Shown here in pieces: positions 1-7,174 of a stretch of 8,959 nucleotides of DNA. Where the stretch lies: NCBI GenBank assembly GCA_002310155.1, contig DBYF01000099.1:6483-15441 (forward strand), read 5' to 3'. Below the pieces are notes generated by a model, which searched no databases, was not told the origin of the DNA, and saw only the letters and a list, made by a program, of their open reading frames with translations. How positions within the stretch are numbered: position 1 is the stretch's first letter; each line of letters opens with the position of its first letter. The DNA is from Mageeibacillus sp. UBA1193. GTDB lineage: Bacteria; Bacillota; Clostridia; Saccharofermentanales; Saccharofermentanaceae. The position numbers and the translations under genes were made by a program.

Positions 1-1851
1 TTCGTCGATGGTGAGCATGAATACGTCATCTCCGAGACCGTTGACCACGCCGATGCGGCGGAGATAGTCACGGAAGACACTGAATATCCAAACTCCCTTG
101 CTTCGGAGGTCTTCACGGAACTTGTTGGCCTGCGCGAACTTACTGATCTTCTTATCGATCCACTTTCTTTTGCTCGGGTATTTCTCCTTGAACTCGGCGA
201 GAGCTTCGGCAAAAGCTTTCTCCTGAGCCTCGCGCATCGCGTGAAGATCCATTCCGCTCTTTTTATGCTGCTCCAGTCTTTCGTCGAGGAACGACGGATC
301 TTCGTACGGACGGGGAGAGGCGAGCTCCATCTCGTCGGTAGACCGGTGACCGCAGGTGCGGATATATTCTTCCTTACTGAGCTTTCCGGAAAGGACATCT
401 TCCAGAAGAAGGAGCGGCTTCATGCAGTCAAGCGTGCCGACGCAGCCGCCGCAGAGACGGTTCGCCATATCGTCGCCTGCGACCTTTCGGATCTTCTTTC
501 TCGTGCCGAACAGTGGTGCCATCGAGGAACCGCTCGCGCCCATGACCGAGGCGAGACCGTCATTCAGTCTCGGAAGAAGGGAATTGTCCCAGTACTCCTT
601 CAGCGCGGCATTATTGTCGAGCTTCTTGATCTCTTCCATAAAGCCACGGCAGAGCTCCGGGAGCTGCTCCAGCATCTCTCGTTTCTGCTTCTTGCTGAGT
701 TTCGATTTGTTCTTCGGGAAGATGATCTTCTTGACTGTCTTAAAGAAATCCATCTTGCTGAATGGCGAGATCGGGACGGTAATGCCCTCCGGAATGGATC
801 CGACCAGATCCGTAATGGCACTAACGGCCTTCTTTTCAGACATGCCGAAGCTTACGAGCATCGAGCATAACACGGAGATGTTCATGTAGGGCTGGCCGTC
901 AATGTTATCGAGCCAGTCCGGGACCCCGAGGAGTGCATTGATCTTCTCGAGCGCACTGAACGTCATCGGTGTGACGGGCTTCTGGAAGATCTCGCCGACA
1001 TTGGTCCTCGTGAGCATCTTATAGCCCGATCCTGTGCCGTTGACTTCATAAGTCTCCAGATTCAGGCGGCGGAGTGTCGTGATCGGACGTGCCTGGAGGA
1101 TATAGACCTTTTTCTTGGAAACGGCCCACTCGATGTCCATCGGGACACCATAGGCTCTTCGGATCTTCTTGCAGTAGTTTCCGAGCTGCTTGGCATAGCG
1201 TTTGAATTCCGCGGGTCCGTCGTAGCTGTACTTGATGGCGCCGATACGGAATTCCTCGGCATTCTCTGCGCCGGAAACGAGCTTCTCGCCCTCGCCGCGG
1301 ACGTAATTGCCGACGAACTTGTCGTCTTTTCCGGAGATCACATCGGACGTGAAGAGGACACCGGCAAACTCCGGTTTCACGAACCGCTGGATGACGACAG
1401 CGATCTTCGAAACGGTTGGGGTGCCGTTTCCGGGGGCTGTATCGCTGCCGCCGGCAATATGGTCTGTATATCCCTCGACGCGGGCACTCTCTGCGGAATC
1501 CACGACGTCTATAACAGCGTTACAAATCCCCTCTACAGGGACATCCGTGAGGGTCTCGTACTGTCCGGCAAAGGAGGCCTCGCTGCCGTCTTCGTTCAGT
1601 GCGGAAGAGCGGACGGCGAAGGTATGTCTCGGGCTCAGTCGCGTGATCAGGTCGGAGATCTCGGCGAGCGCTTCCTCTCTGACTTCACCATTTTCAATTG
1701 CATCAGAGATCAGGACATATCCGGAGGGAACGGGAAGCGAAAGGTCAGATATCATGCGGGAAAGCGACGCGGCCTTGCCTCCGATCACGGAGGACTTCTC
1801 CTTCGGGATGCTCTTCAGAGTGTAGATGTATTTGTAGTCGTTCGCAGCCAT
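1..1851 (-). CDS. PEP-utilising ATP-grasp phosphotransferase (PEP synthase / rifampin phosphotransferase-like), 3' end missing
   Basis: 617 codons are visible, reading from the ATG at 1849-1851 to the window edge without a stop. The N-terminal part is a PEP/pyruvate-binding ATP-grasp domain, about residues 15-258. It shows a GGKAASL motif with K26, AVRSSALNEDGSEASFAGQ from A79, and DIEWAV (from D239) followed by LQARPI at about 252-257. A middle region contains GHRSTDEMELASPR from about G501, which I associate with rifampin phosphotransferase-like members. The swivelling phosphohistidine domain expected next would lie beyond the left edge. The family transfers phosphate from ATP through a histidine to pyruvate, an antibiotic or another small molecule; the substrate here cannot be told. 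GGGAGGAG at the end of the upstream tetR gene is the likely ribosome binding site, about 11 bases before the ATG, so translation is probably coupled. Only 54 residues separate K26 from R81, which seems short for the family from memory. Superfamily call secure; exact enzyme not. Confidence 0.85.
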   Translation of the reverse strand, partial: MAANDYKYIYTLKSIPKEKSSVIGGKAASLSRMISDLSLPVPSGYVLISDAIENGEVREEALAEISDLITRLSPRHTFAVRSSALNEDGSEASFAGQYETLTDVPVEGICNAVIDVVDSAESARVEGYTDHIAGGSDTAPGNGTPTVSKIAVVIQRFVKPEFAGVLFTSDVISGKDDKFVGNYVRGEGEKLVSGAENAEEFRIGAIKYSYDGPAEFKRYAKQLGNYCKKIRRAYGVPMDIEWAVSKKKVYILQARPITTLRRLNLETYEVNGTGSGYKMLTRTNVGEIFQKPVTPMTFSALEKINALLGVPDWLDNIDGQPYMNISVLCSMLVSFGMSEKKAVSAITDLVGSIPEGITVPISPFSKMDFFKTVKKIIFPKNKSKLSKKQKREMLEQLPELCRGFMEEIKKLDNNAALKEYWDNSLLPRLNDGLASVMGASGSSMAPLFGTRKKIRKVAGDDMANRLCGGCVGTLDCMKPLLLLEDVLSGKLSKEEYIRTCGHRSTDEMELASPRPYEDPSFLDERLEQHKKSGMDLHAMREAQEKAFAEALAEFKEKYPSKRKWIDKKISKFAQANKFREDLRSKGVWIFSVFRDYLRRIGVVNGLGDDVFMLTIDE

Positions 1852-1857
1852 ATCGCG

Positions 1858-2439
1858 TTAGTCTCCTCCCAGCAGAAGGTCGACGCGCATATCGATATAC
1901 TTCTGAAGTACTTTTTTATCGGCCAGATCGATGCCGAAATCGCGCTTGAGATCGTCTCTTCGGTAGATCATGAGCTGGAGCATCGTCGACAGCTCGTAGG
2001 CGATCAGGCGGCATTCCTCGTCGGTCTTCTTCCCGGCGTAGTGCTTCTTTACGTAAGCGAAGCTGAAGGATTCCTGTCCGAGATCCCGCTTGAAAAGCAC
2101 ATGTGACGTGATGGCCTTCGTGAACTTGGGGTTTTCGATCAGGCACGACGCGATGACGAAGTGAAGCTTCTTGAGAAGATCCTTCGGAGTAAGGTCCGCG
2201 GTGAGGATCTGCTCGATCTCTTTCACCTTGAGGAAATCCAGGTAGTGCTTCTGGAAAGTCGCGTAGATCAGTTTCTCACGGGACTCGAAGCAGTAGTTGA
2301 TCATGGAGGGCTTGACCCCGGCACGGGATGCGATCTCTCTGGATGTGACCTGGAAAGGATCGTCCTTCTCCTCCATGAGCAAGAGTGTCGCGGAGAGGAG
2401 CTGGTCCTTGGTATTCTGCAGTTTTTCGTCTTTGTTCAT
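1858..2439 (-). CDS. TetR/AcrR-family transcriptional repressor
   Basis: 193 residues, a typical TetR length. The N-terminal DNA-binding domain has a helix-turn-helix at about residues 31-55: VTSREIASRAGVKPSMINYC followed by FESREKLIYATF, the usual TetR layout of recognition helix, Tyr/Phe turn and 'K..L' start of helix 4. The remaining helical part would be the ligand-binding and dimer domain and gives no clue to the ligand. An AAGGA sequence lies about four to five bases before the ATG. The gene is first in an apparent operon with the PEP-utilising enzyme six bases downstream. A perfect palindrome in its leader is the likely operator, so autorepression with co-control of the enzyme is inferred. 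Family assignment rests on the N-terminal motif; inducer unknown. Confidence 0.9.
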   Translation of the reverse strand: MNKDEKLQNTKDQLLSATLLLMEEKDDPFQVTSREIASRAGVKPSMINYCFESREKLIYATFQKHYLDFLKVKEIEQILTADLTPKDLLKKLHFVIASCLIENPKFTKAITSHVLFKRDLGQESFSFAYVKKHYAGKKTDEECRLIAYELSTMLQLMIYRRDDLKRDFGIDLADKKVLQKYIDMRVDLLLGGD

Positions 2440-2487
2440 GCTGTCCTTCTTGTCGCGCGTCCGGGTGGGATGAGTGCTTTTCGAGCA

Positions 2488-2507
2488 TTATTGAACGCGT
2501 TCAATAA
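2488..2507. promoter_or_regulatory. perfect 20-bp palindrome, probable TetR operator
   Basis: TTATTGAACGCGTTCAATAA equals its own reverse complement over all 20 bases. It lies 48 bases upstream of the tetR start and immediately downstream of the -10 box of the tetR promoter, so it would cover the transcription start. TetR-family dimers bind palindromes in this position and block initiation. Binding by the adjacent regulator is inferred from location and symmetry. Confidence 0.8.
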
Positions 2508-2511
2508 ACAG

Positions 2512-2540
2512 AGTATAGCATAGGTGTTTTTCCCGCGCAA
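2512..2540 (-). promoter_or_regulatory. sigma-70-type promoter of the tetR/PEP-enzyme operon
   Basis: On the minus strand a -35 box TTGCGC (2540-2535) is separated by exactly 17 bases from a -10 box TATACT (2517-2512). Predicted initiation falls in the palindrome at 2488-2507, giving a leader of roughly 65 bases before tetR. Confidence 0.7.
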
Positions 2541-2542
2541 GC

Positions 2543-2570
2543 AAAAAAAGACCTCCCGTGACGGGAGGTC
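2543..2570 (-). terminator. intrinsic terminator of aspS
   Basis: On the minus strand a 9-bp perfect GC-rich stem (GACCTCCCG / CGGGAGGTC, arms 2562-2570 and 2550-2558) with a three-base loop is followed directly by seven T residues (2549-2543). It lies about 25 bases after the aspS stop codon. There is no comparable T-run on the plus strand, so it should act only on aspS transcripts, insulating the tetR promoter that begins three bases further on. Confidence 0.93.
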
Positions 2571-2594
2571 CTGATCAGCTTAAATTATTTGAGA

Positions 2595-4394
2595 TCACTC
2601 TTCGACGATGGTCTTGATGTGCAGTTCTTCGAGCTGCTTCTCTGTGACGTAGCCAGGAGCGTCCATCATGATGTCCTGTGCGTTCTTGTTCATCGGGAAC
2701 GGGATGATCTCACGGATGGAGTCTTCGCCGGCAAGGAGCATGACCATACGGTCAACACCCGGAGCGATACCTGCGTGCGGCGGAGCGCCGTAGCAGAATG
2801 CGTTGTACATGGCCGGGAACTTCGCCTTTACGTCTTCTTCACCGAGACGTACCATCTCGAATGCCTTGATCATGATCTCCGGATCGTGGTTTCTTACCGC
2901 ACCGGAAGAAAGCTCAACGCCGTTAACGACGAGGTCGTACTGGTCAGCAGTAATGGAGAGCGGGTCGATCTCGCCGCGCTCTGCCTTGAGAAGGACATCG
3001 AGTCCGCCACTTGGCATGGAGAAAGGATTGTGGCAGAACTCCAGTTCACCGGACTCTTCGCCGATCTCGTACATCGGGAAGTCAACGATCCAGCAGAAAG
3101 CGTACTGCTCTTTATCCATGTGACCCGGAACGGTCGCACCGAAGGTCTTAACGATCACGCCGGCAGTCTTCTGAGCGGCAGCAAGCTTACCGCAGGAAAG
3201 AACGACCAGGTCATTCGGCTTAATACCGAGAGCGGAAACGACCGCATCCTTGATCGGGGTGACGAACTTGGCGATACCACCGACGATCTCGCCGTTCTCG
3301 TCCATTCTGAACCAGCAGGACTTGTTGCCGGACTGTACTTCGATATCAGCAATGTTCTTATCGATAAACTTTCTGGACTCCTTGAAGTCGGAGATAACAA
3401 CGGCCTTGATGCGGACCTTGGTGTCTTCGCCTTCTTCGGTCTTGGTCGCGAACGGCGGGAAGCCGCAGTCCTTAAGAACTTCAGTTGCGTCCTGAACGGT
3501 CAGGTCGATACGCAGGTCCGGCTTATCGGTACCGTACTTCTCCATCGCCTCGAGGTACGGGATACGTGCGAACGGAGCGCCGGATGCGCGGTTATATGTG
3601 CCGTACTCGGCAAAGATCGGAGGGAGTACATCCTCGATAACGGAGAAGACGTCTTCCTGTGTCGCGAAAGCCATCTCCATATCGAGCTGGTAGAATTCTC
3701 CCGGAGATCTGTCGCCACGGGCATCCTCATCACGGAAGCACGGAGCGATCTGGAAATATCTGTCGAAACCGGAGGTCATCAGGAGCTGCTTGAACTGCTG
3801 AGGAGCCTGCGGAAGGGCATAGAATTTGCCCGGGTGCTTTCTCGCCGGAACGAGGTAGTCACGCGCACCTTCCGGAGAAGAAGCGGTGAGGATCGGGGTC
3901 GTGATCTCGAGGAAGTTGTGATCCATCATGGCCTTACGCAGAGCAGCGACAACGTTGCAGCGGAGGATGATGTTCTTCTTGACTTCCGGATTACGAAGGT
4001 CGAGATAACGGTACTTCAGACGAGCGTTCTCATCTGCTTCACGGGAGTGGTTGATCTCGAAAGGAAGCTCGTTATAACGGCAGCGGCCGAGAACTTTGAT
4101 CGTCTCCGGGACGACCTCGATGCTGCCTGTATCCTGATTCGGGTTCTTGGAGGATCTCTCGCGGACCACGCCGGTTACCTGGATCGTGGATTCCTTGTTG
4201 ATCGCCTTCAGTTCTTTTACCTTCTCTTCGGTCTCCAGAACGATCTGTGTTGTACCATAGAAGTCGCGCAGTACGACGAATCCGAGATTGGATCCGACTT
4301 CACGCATATTTTCCATCCAGCCAACGAGTGTAACGGTCTTGCCGATATCGGGAAGACGAAGCTCGCCGCAGTTATGTGTCCTAGATTGGATCAT
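2595..4394 (-). CDS. aspS: aspartyl-tRNA synthetase
   Basis: Class II synthetase charging tRNA-Asp with aspartate in the cytoplasm. With the start used here the protein is 599 residues, close to the roughly 590 usual in bacteria. The N-terminal part is the OB-fold anticodon-binding domain (SRTHNCGELR, then VTLVGW). The catalytic core follows with RYLDLR, motif 2 FRDEDARGDRSPGEFYQLD from about residue 220, the bacterial GAD insertion domain in the middle, and motif 3 GIAPGVDRMVMLL from about residue 542. The frame extends upstream to ATGs at 4400 and 4409. I chose the third ATG because family members begin within a few residues of the R-T pair and because GGGG lies nine bases before it; the 4409 start would add five residues and has no clear ribosome binding site. 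Whether it also charges tRNA-Asn cannot be told. Single-gene unit with its own promoter and terminator. Confidence 0.97.
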   Translation of the reverse strand: MIQSRTHNCGELRLPDIGKTVTLVGWMENMREVGSNLGFVVLRDFYGTTQIVLETEEKVKELKAINKESTIQVTGVVRERSSKNPNQDTGSIEVVPETIKVLGRCRYNELPFEINHSREADENARLKYRYLDLRNPEVKKNIILRCNVVAALRKAMMDHNFLEITTPILTASSPEGARDYLVPARKHPGKFYALPQAPQQFKQLLMTSGFDRYFQIAPCFRDEDARGDRSPGEFYQLDMEMAFATQEDVFSVIEDVLPPIFAEYGTYNRASGAPFARIPYLEAMEKYGTDKPDLRIDLTVQDATEVLKDCGFPPFATKTEEGEDTKVRIKAVVISDFKESRKFIDKNIADIEVQSGNKSCWFRMDENGEIVGGIAKFVTPIKDAVVSALGIKPNDLVVLSCGKLAAAQKTAGVIVKTFGATVPGHMDKEQYAFCWIVDFPMYEIGEESGELEFCHNPFSMPSGGLDVLLKAERGEIDPLSITADQYDLVVNGVELSSGAVRNHDPEIMIKAFEMVRLGEEDVKAKFPAMYNAFCYGAPPHAGIAPGVDRMVMLLAGEDSIREIIPFPMNKNAQDIMMDAPGYVTEKQLEELHIKTIVEE

Positions 4395-4431
4395 GTACAT
4401 GTACCCCATTTCTTAAATCGATTCACGCAAC

Positions 4432-4460
4432 ATTCTATACCTTATATCAGGAGTTGTCGA
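4432..4460 (-). promoter_or_regulatory. promoter of aspS
   Basis: On the minus strand TCGACA (4460-4455) is followed after 17 bases by TAGAAT (4437-4432), four of six and five of six matches to consensus respectively. Initiation would be about 30 bases upstream of the preferred aspS start. The region is shared with the divergent kinase promoter. Confidence 0.5.
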
Positions 4461-4464
4461 TATT

Positions 4465-4474
4465 ATGATATAAT
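4465..4474 (+). promoter_or_regulatory. extended -10 promoter of the kinase gene
   Basis: TGATATAAT contains a perfect TATAAT at 4469-4474 preceded by TG one base away, an extended -10 element that can work with a poor -35. No convincing -35 is seen. Transcription would start near 4481, leaving a leader of about 50 bases. A 7-bp inverted repeat, CGATATT at 4458-4464 and AATATCG at 4478-4484, brackets the box. Confidence 0.6.
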
Positions 4475-4532
4475 GGCAATATCGCAAAAAAGTTTGAATC
4501 GACGGTTCAGGGGTATTGGAGAAGTTCCGAAG

Positions 4533-7007
4533 ATGGGTATTGATACAAATAAAATCTGTTTTGGTTGTTTTAGTGAGAAGAGCACAGAGGGTCCTTGCCT
4601 GAAGTGCGGTTTTGATATCGCGACGGCGAAGCACCCGGCGATCGCACTGCCGATCGGCACGATCTTAAACGGACGTTATCTGACCGGCCGCGTCCTTGGC
4701 GTAGGCGGTTTTGGTGTAACGTATCTCGCGCTCGACATGACGCTCGAGACCACGGTTGCCGTCAAGGAGTATCTGCCTTCCGGAATCGCGATCCGTGATA
4801 ACGACCACTATACGATGACCGTCAGTTCCCAGGATGAACAGGAGAGATTCAATAACGGCGCGACCAAGTTCCTCGATGAAGCGAGGATCCTGGCTAAGCT
4901 GCGTACCGTTCCGAATATCGTTACCGTACATGACTACTTCCGTGAGAACGGCACCGCGTACTTCGTCATGGAGTACATCGAGGGTGTCGATCTTCTGAAA
5001 TATGCCTATTCCAAGGGAGGCAAGCTCTCCTTTGAAGAGACACGCGACCTGATGCTGCCGATCATCAAGTCCCTCGGACTTGTTCACGAGCACAATCTTC
5101 TCCACAGAGATATCAGTCCTGATAACATTATCGTGACGAGAGGCGGAACAACACACCTTCTCGACTTCGGTGCGGCACGTCTGGCGATCGATTCGGAGAA
5201 GAGTAAGTCGATCATTTTAAAGCATGGTTTTGCTCCGGAGGAGCAGTACAGAAAGCACGGCAACCAGGGTCCATGGTCCGATGAGTATGCTCTCGCGGCG
5301 ACGATGTACCTGGTCATGACCGGCGTGATGCCGCCGGACGCGATCGAGCGTGTCCACGAAGATACGCTGGAAGCTCCGTCCAAACTGGGCATCAGCATTC
5401 CGAAGTACGCAGAGGAAGCTCTCATGCGGGCGCTCTCTGTTCACGCTTCCGGTCGTTTCCCGGACATGGCTTCCTTCGCAGAAGCGATCACAGGAAAGAA
5501 TGTTCCGACCGCTTCTCTGGTTGCGGCTGCAGCTGCACCTGTTGCGACGTCTGATTCCGTTCCGACGAGCCAGCCGTCACCGTTTGCTGCGTCTTCCCAG
5601 ACAGCTGAATCTCCGTTTAAGCCGGCATCAGTTGCTCCGGCAGCCCCGGCCGCTCCTGTGGCTCCGTCTGCATTCAGGCCTGCACCTGTATCTTCCCAGA
5701 GTGTAAGTCCGGTTCCGCAGTCAGTATCTCCGGCGCCGATCGTAACTACACAGGCGAAGAAGAGCATCTGGCAGAAGCCGCTGACATATATCATCGCGGG
5801 TATTATCCTTCTGGCGGGAATCGCGGCTCCGGTTACTTATTTCGCGCTGAAGAACAAGAAAGCAGACGAAACGACCACCGAGACAACTAAGAAGAGAACG
5901 AAGAAGACCGAAACTGAGACGACCGAAGAGCCGACGGATACGACTACAGAACAGCCGACCGCGACTTTACCGACAACTTCGACTCCGACGTTGCCTTCGA
6001 CTTCCCAGCCGATTTCGGGATATAACTACTACACGATCGAGGACCTCTCCTATAGAGTTACCGATGAGTGGACCCATATTGAACAGGGCATTTACCACTA
6101 CTTCTTCACAAATACGCTGGATACCGAAAACTTCCTGATGGTCTACGCGACGCAGGCTCTCCAGCCGACGCAGCTGAATCAGGTCGATTTCGATGCGTTC
6201 ATGGATGGTTTTACCACAGAACTCTGCAGCGGTAATTCCGGTCTGGATAACGCACAGGTCGTATCTCAGACGATCAACAAGGATACGTATCTCAATTACA
6301 GCGACGTCACACTGACATGTACTTATGAAGGAAAAGCAAAAGAACTCCCGATGCGTGTTATCCTGGATACGAAGACAGGTAAGGCTTATGTATACATGCT
6401 CTACATCAATGCGGATATGAACAGCGCGGAAAAAGATGGCTTCTTGACCAGATTCTATGATGTGCTCAATTCGATCCAGGCAGCCGGTGCGCAGCCCACA
6501 CCACAGGGAACGACTCCAACGACGGCTAATGGGCCTCAGACAGCTTATTCCGAGGGCATCTATAATTTCTCGTTCTCGGATGAATGGCAGTACTTGTCCA
6601 AGGGCGGTTATCAGTATTTCTTCGTAGATCAGTCCCAGGCTACATCGAACTTCATGATGATCTATTCACAGGATCTGATGACAGCAAGCCAGCTGAAGAG
6701 TTACGGATATGAGAGGACCTTAAATGAGTTCAATCAGGGTATCGTATCTTCTTTCGGCGCGAATGCCAAGCTCGAGTCCTGTGAGATGTATCTTGATGCT
6801 GACAGAGAATGCTCCGAGGACATCCTTGTCTCCGGTGAGTATGAAGGTAAGCAGGTAGAACTCCCGATCCATGTCATCATTGATAAGGAGACGGGCAAAG
6901 CCTACGTTTTCGCAATGTATATTTGTAAGGATATAGACTCGGCGACGAAGCAGGACATCATGGAAAAATACAACAGCTGCATCGCATCGATCGAAAGAGC
7001 CAACTGA
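4533..7007 (+). CDS. membrane Ser/Thr protein kinase with zinc ribbon and two extracellular sensor-like repeats
   Basis: 824 residues. A zinc ribbon (C9-x2-C12-x9-C22-x2-C25) precedes a Hanks-type kinase domain, about residues 49-317: glycine loop GVGGFG from G56, ATP lysine K78, catalytic HRDISPDN from H191, DFG at 211-213 and APE at 234-236. The usual catalytic-loop lysine after HRD is serine (S195). A Pro/Ala/Ser-rich linker (about 318-411) leads to one hydrophobic span (about 418-439) flanked by lysines, so the kinase should be cytoplasmic and the C-terminus extracellular. Outside the membrane are a Thr/Glu/Lys-rich stalk (about 446-493) and two copies of one domain (about 497-649 and 670-824). 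GGAGAAG lies eight bases before the ATG, deciding this start; an in-frame ATG at 4473 overlaps the -10 box and is rejected. The layout resembles receptor kinases such as the PASTA type, but these domains are not PASTA. The signal sensed and the substrates are unknown. Confidence 0.93.
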   Translation: MGIDTNKICFGCFSEKSTEGPCLKCGFDIATAKHPAIALPIGTILNGRYLTGRVLGVGGFGVTYLALDMTLETTVAVKEYLPSGIAIRDNDHYTMTVSSQDEQERFNNGATKFLDEARILAKLRTVPNIVTVHDYFRENGTAYFVMEYIEGVDLLKYAYSKGGKLSFEETRDLMLPIIKSLGLVHEHNLLHRDISPDNIIVTRGGTTHLLDFGAARLAIDSEKSKSIILKHGFAPEEQYRKHGNQGPWSDEYALAATMYLVMTGVMPPDAIERVHEDTLEAPSKLGISIPKYAEEALMRALSVHASGRFPDMASFAEAITGKNVPTASLVAAAAAPVATSDSVPTSQPSPFAASSQTAESPFKPASVAPAAPAAPVAPSAFRPAPVSSQSVSPVPQSVSPAPIVTTQAKKSIWQKPLTYIIAGIILLAGIAAPVTYFALKNKKADETTTETTKKRTKKTETETTEEPTDTTTEQPTATLPTTSTPTLPSTSQPISGYNYYTIEDLSYRVTDEWTHIEQGIYHYFFTNTLDTENFLMVYATQALQPTQLNQVDFDAFMDGFTTELCSGNSGLDNAQVVSQTINKDTYLNYSDVTLTCTYEGKAKELPMRVILDTKTGKAYVYMLYINADMNSAEKDGFLTRFYDVLNSIQAAGAQPTPQGTTPTTANGPQTAYSEGIYNFSFSDEWQYLSKGGYQYFFVDQSQATSNFMMIYSQDLMTASQLKSYGYERTLNEFNQGIVSSFGANAKLESCEMYLDADRECSEDILVSGEYEGKQVELPIHVIIDKETGKAYVFAMYICKDIDSATKQDIMEKYNSCIASIERAN
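6021..6479 (+). repeat. extracellular domain copy A (kinase residues ~497-649)
   Basis: This is the first and most diverged of three copies of a ~155-residue domain in the window. Features shared with the other two are DEW near the start, G-x-Y-x-YFF, NF(L/M)M(V/I)Y, a central ELP-x-x-VI-x-D, and a final helix ending in SI. It shares YEGK and TGKAYV with copy B. It lacks the cysteine pair conserved in copies B and C. The pattern of aromatic strands with a Trp near the start and a terminal helix recalls PsbP/Mog1-like folds; that is a guess from pattern only. Confidence 0.75.
6540..7004 (+). repeat. extracellular domain copy B (kinase residues 670-824)
   Basis: The 155-residue C-terminal domain of the kinase. 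It aligns without any gap to copy C in the downstream lipoprotein, with about 93 of 155 residues identical by my hand count. The stretch 6627-6667 is identical in DNA to 7610-7650. Cys750 and Cys816 correspond to Cys197 and Cys263 of the lipoprotein. Confidence 0.9.
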
Positions 7008-7024
7008 TCAGGATCAGTGCTTTT
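7004..7024 (+). terminator. weak hairpin at the end of the kinase gene
   Basis: CTGAT (7004-7008) can pair with ATCAG (7013-7017) across a four-base loop, and the hairpin is followed by TGCTTTT. The stem overlaps the stop codon, is short and AT-rich, and the T-run is only four bases. At best it is a leaky terminator, so some read-through into the lipoprotein gene is likely. Confidence 0.25.
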
Positions 7025-7114
7025 CCATGGGTGAAGTGGGTGTAAGTGCCGGTTTCCTCTGAATTATTCATGCCTTTTTCTTTATTTATTCCTCTACGGA
7101 CTGCTGATAAAACG

Positions 7115-7123
7115 TGCTATAAT
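7115..7123 (+). promoter_or_regulatory. extended -10 promoter of the lipoprotein gene
   Basis: TGCTATAAT contains a perfect TATAAT (7118-7123) with an upstream TG, the same extended -10 form seen before the kinase gene. The position 17 bases upstream reads TACGGA, a poor -35. Initiation near 7130 gives a leader of about 45 bases. This suggests the lipoprotein can be made at levels independent of the kinase. Confidence 0.65.
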
Positions 7124-7174
7124 GTCAAATTGTTATCAAACATTTCTTTTAGGAAAAGGGAAAGGAAAAAGAAA

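Noticed and set aside
241..889. Two overlapping plus-strand open frames of about 180-210 codons
   Set aside because: Both are antisense to the PEP-utilising enzyme, whose minus-strand frame shows unmistakable family motifs; the antisense products have no recognisable features.
2589..4532. Long plus-strand open frame, in phase with the kinase, running antisense to aspS
   Set aside because: It is the complement of a clear aspartyl-tRNA synthetase and shows no domain sense of its own. The kinase has a good ribosome binding site and promoter at 4465-4533, so the upstream extension is a codon-bias artefact.
4473..4532. Alternative kinase start at 4473 adding 20 residues
   Set aside because: This ATG overlaps the TATAAT box and would precede the predicted transcript start; it has no ribosome binding site, whereas GGAGAAG sits eight bases before 4533.
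7046..7174. Alternative lipoprotein start at 7046
   Set aside because: It lies upstream of the extended -10 promoter and would place 43 residues ahead of a good lipoprotein signal peptide.
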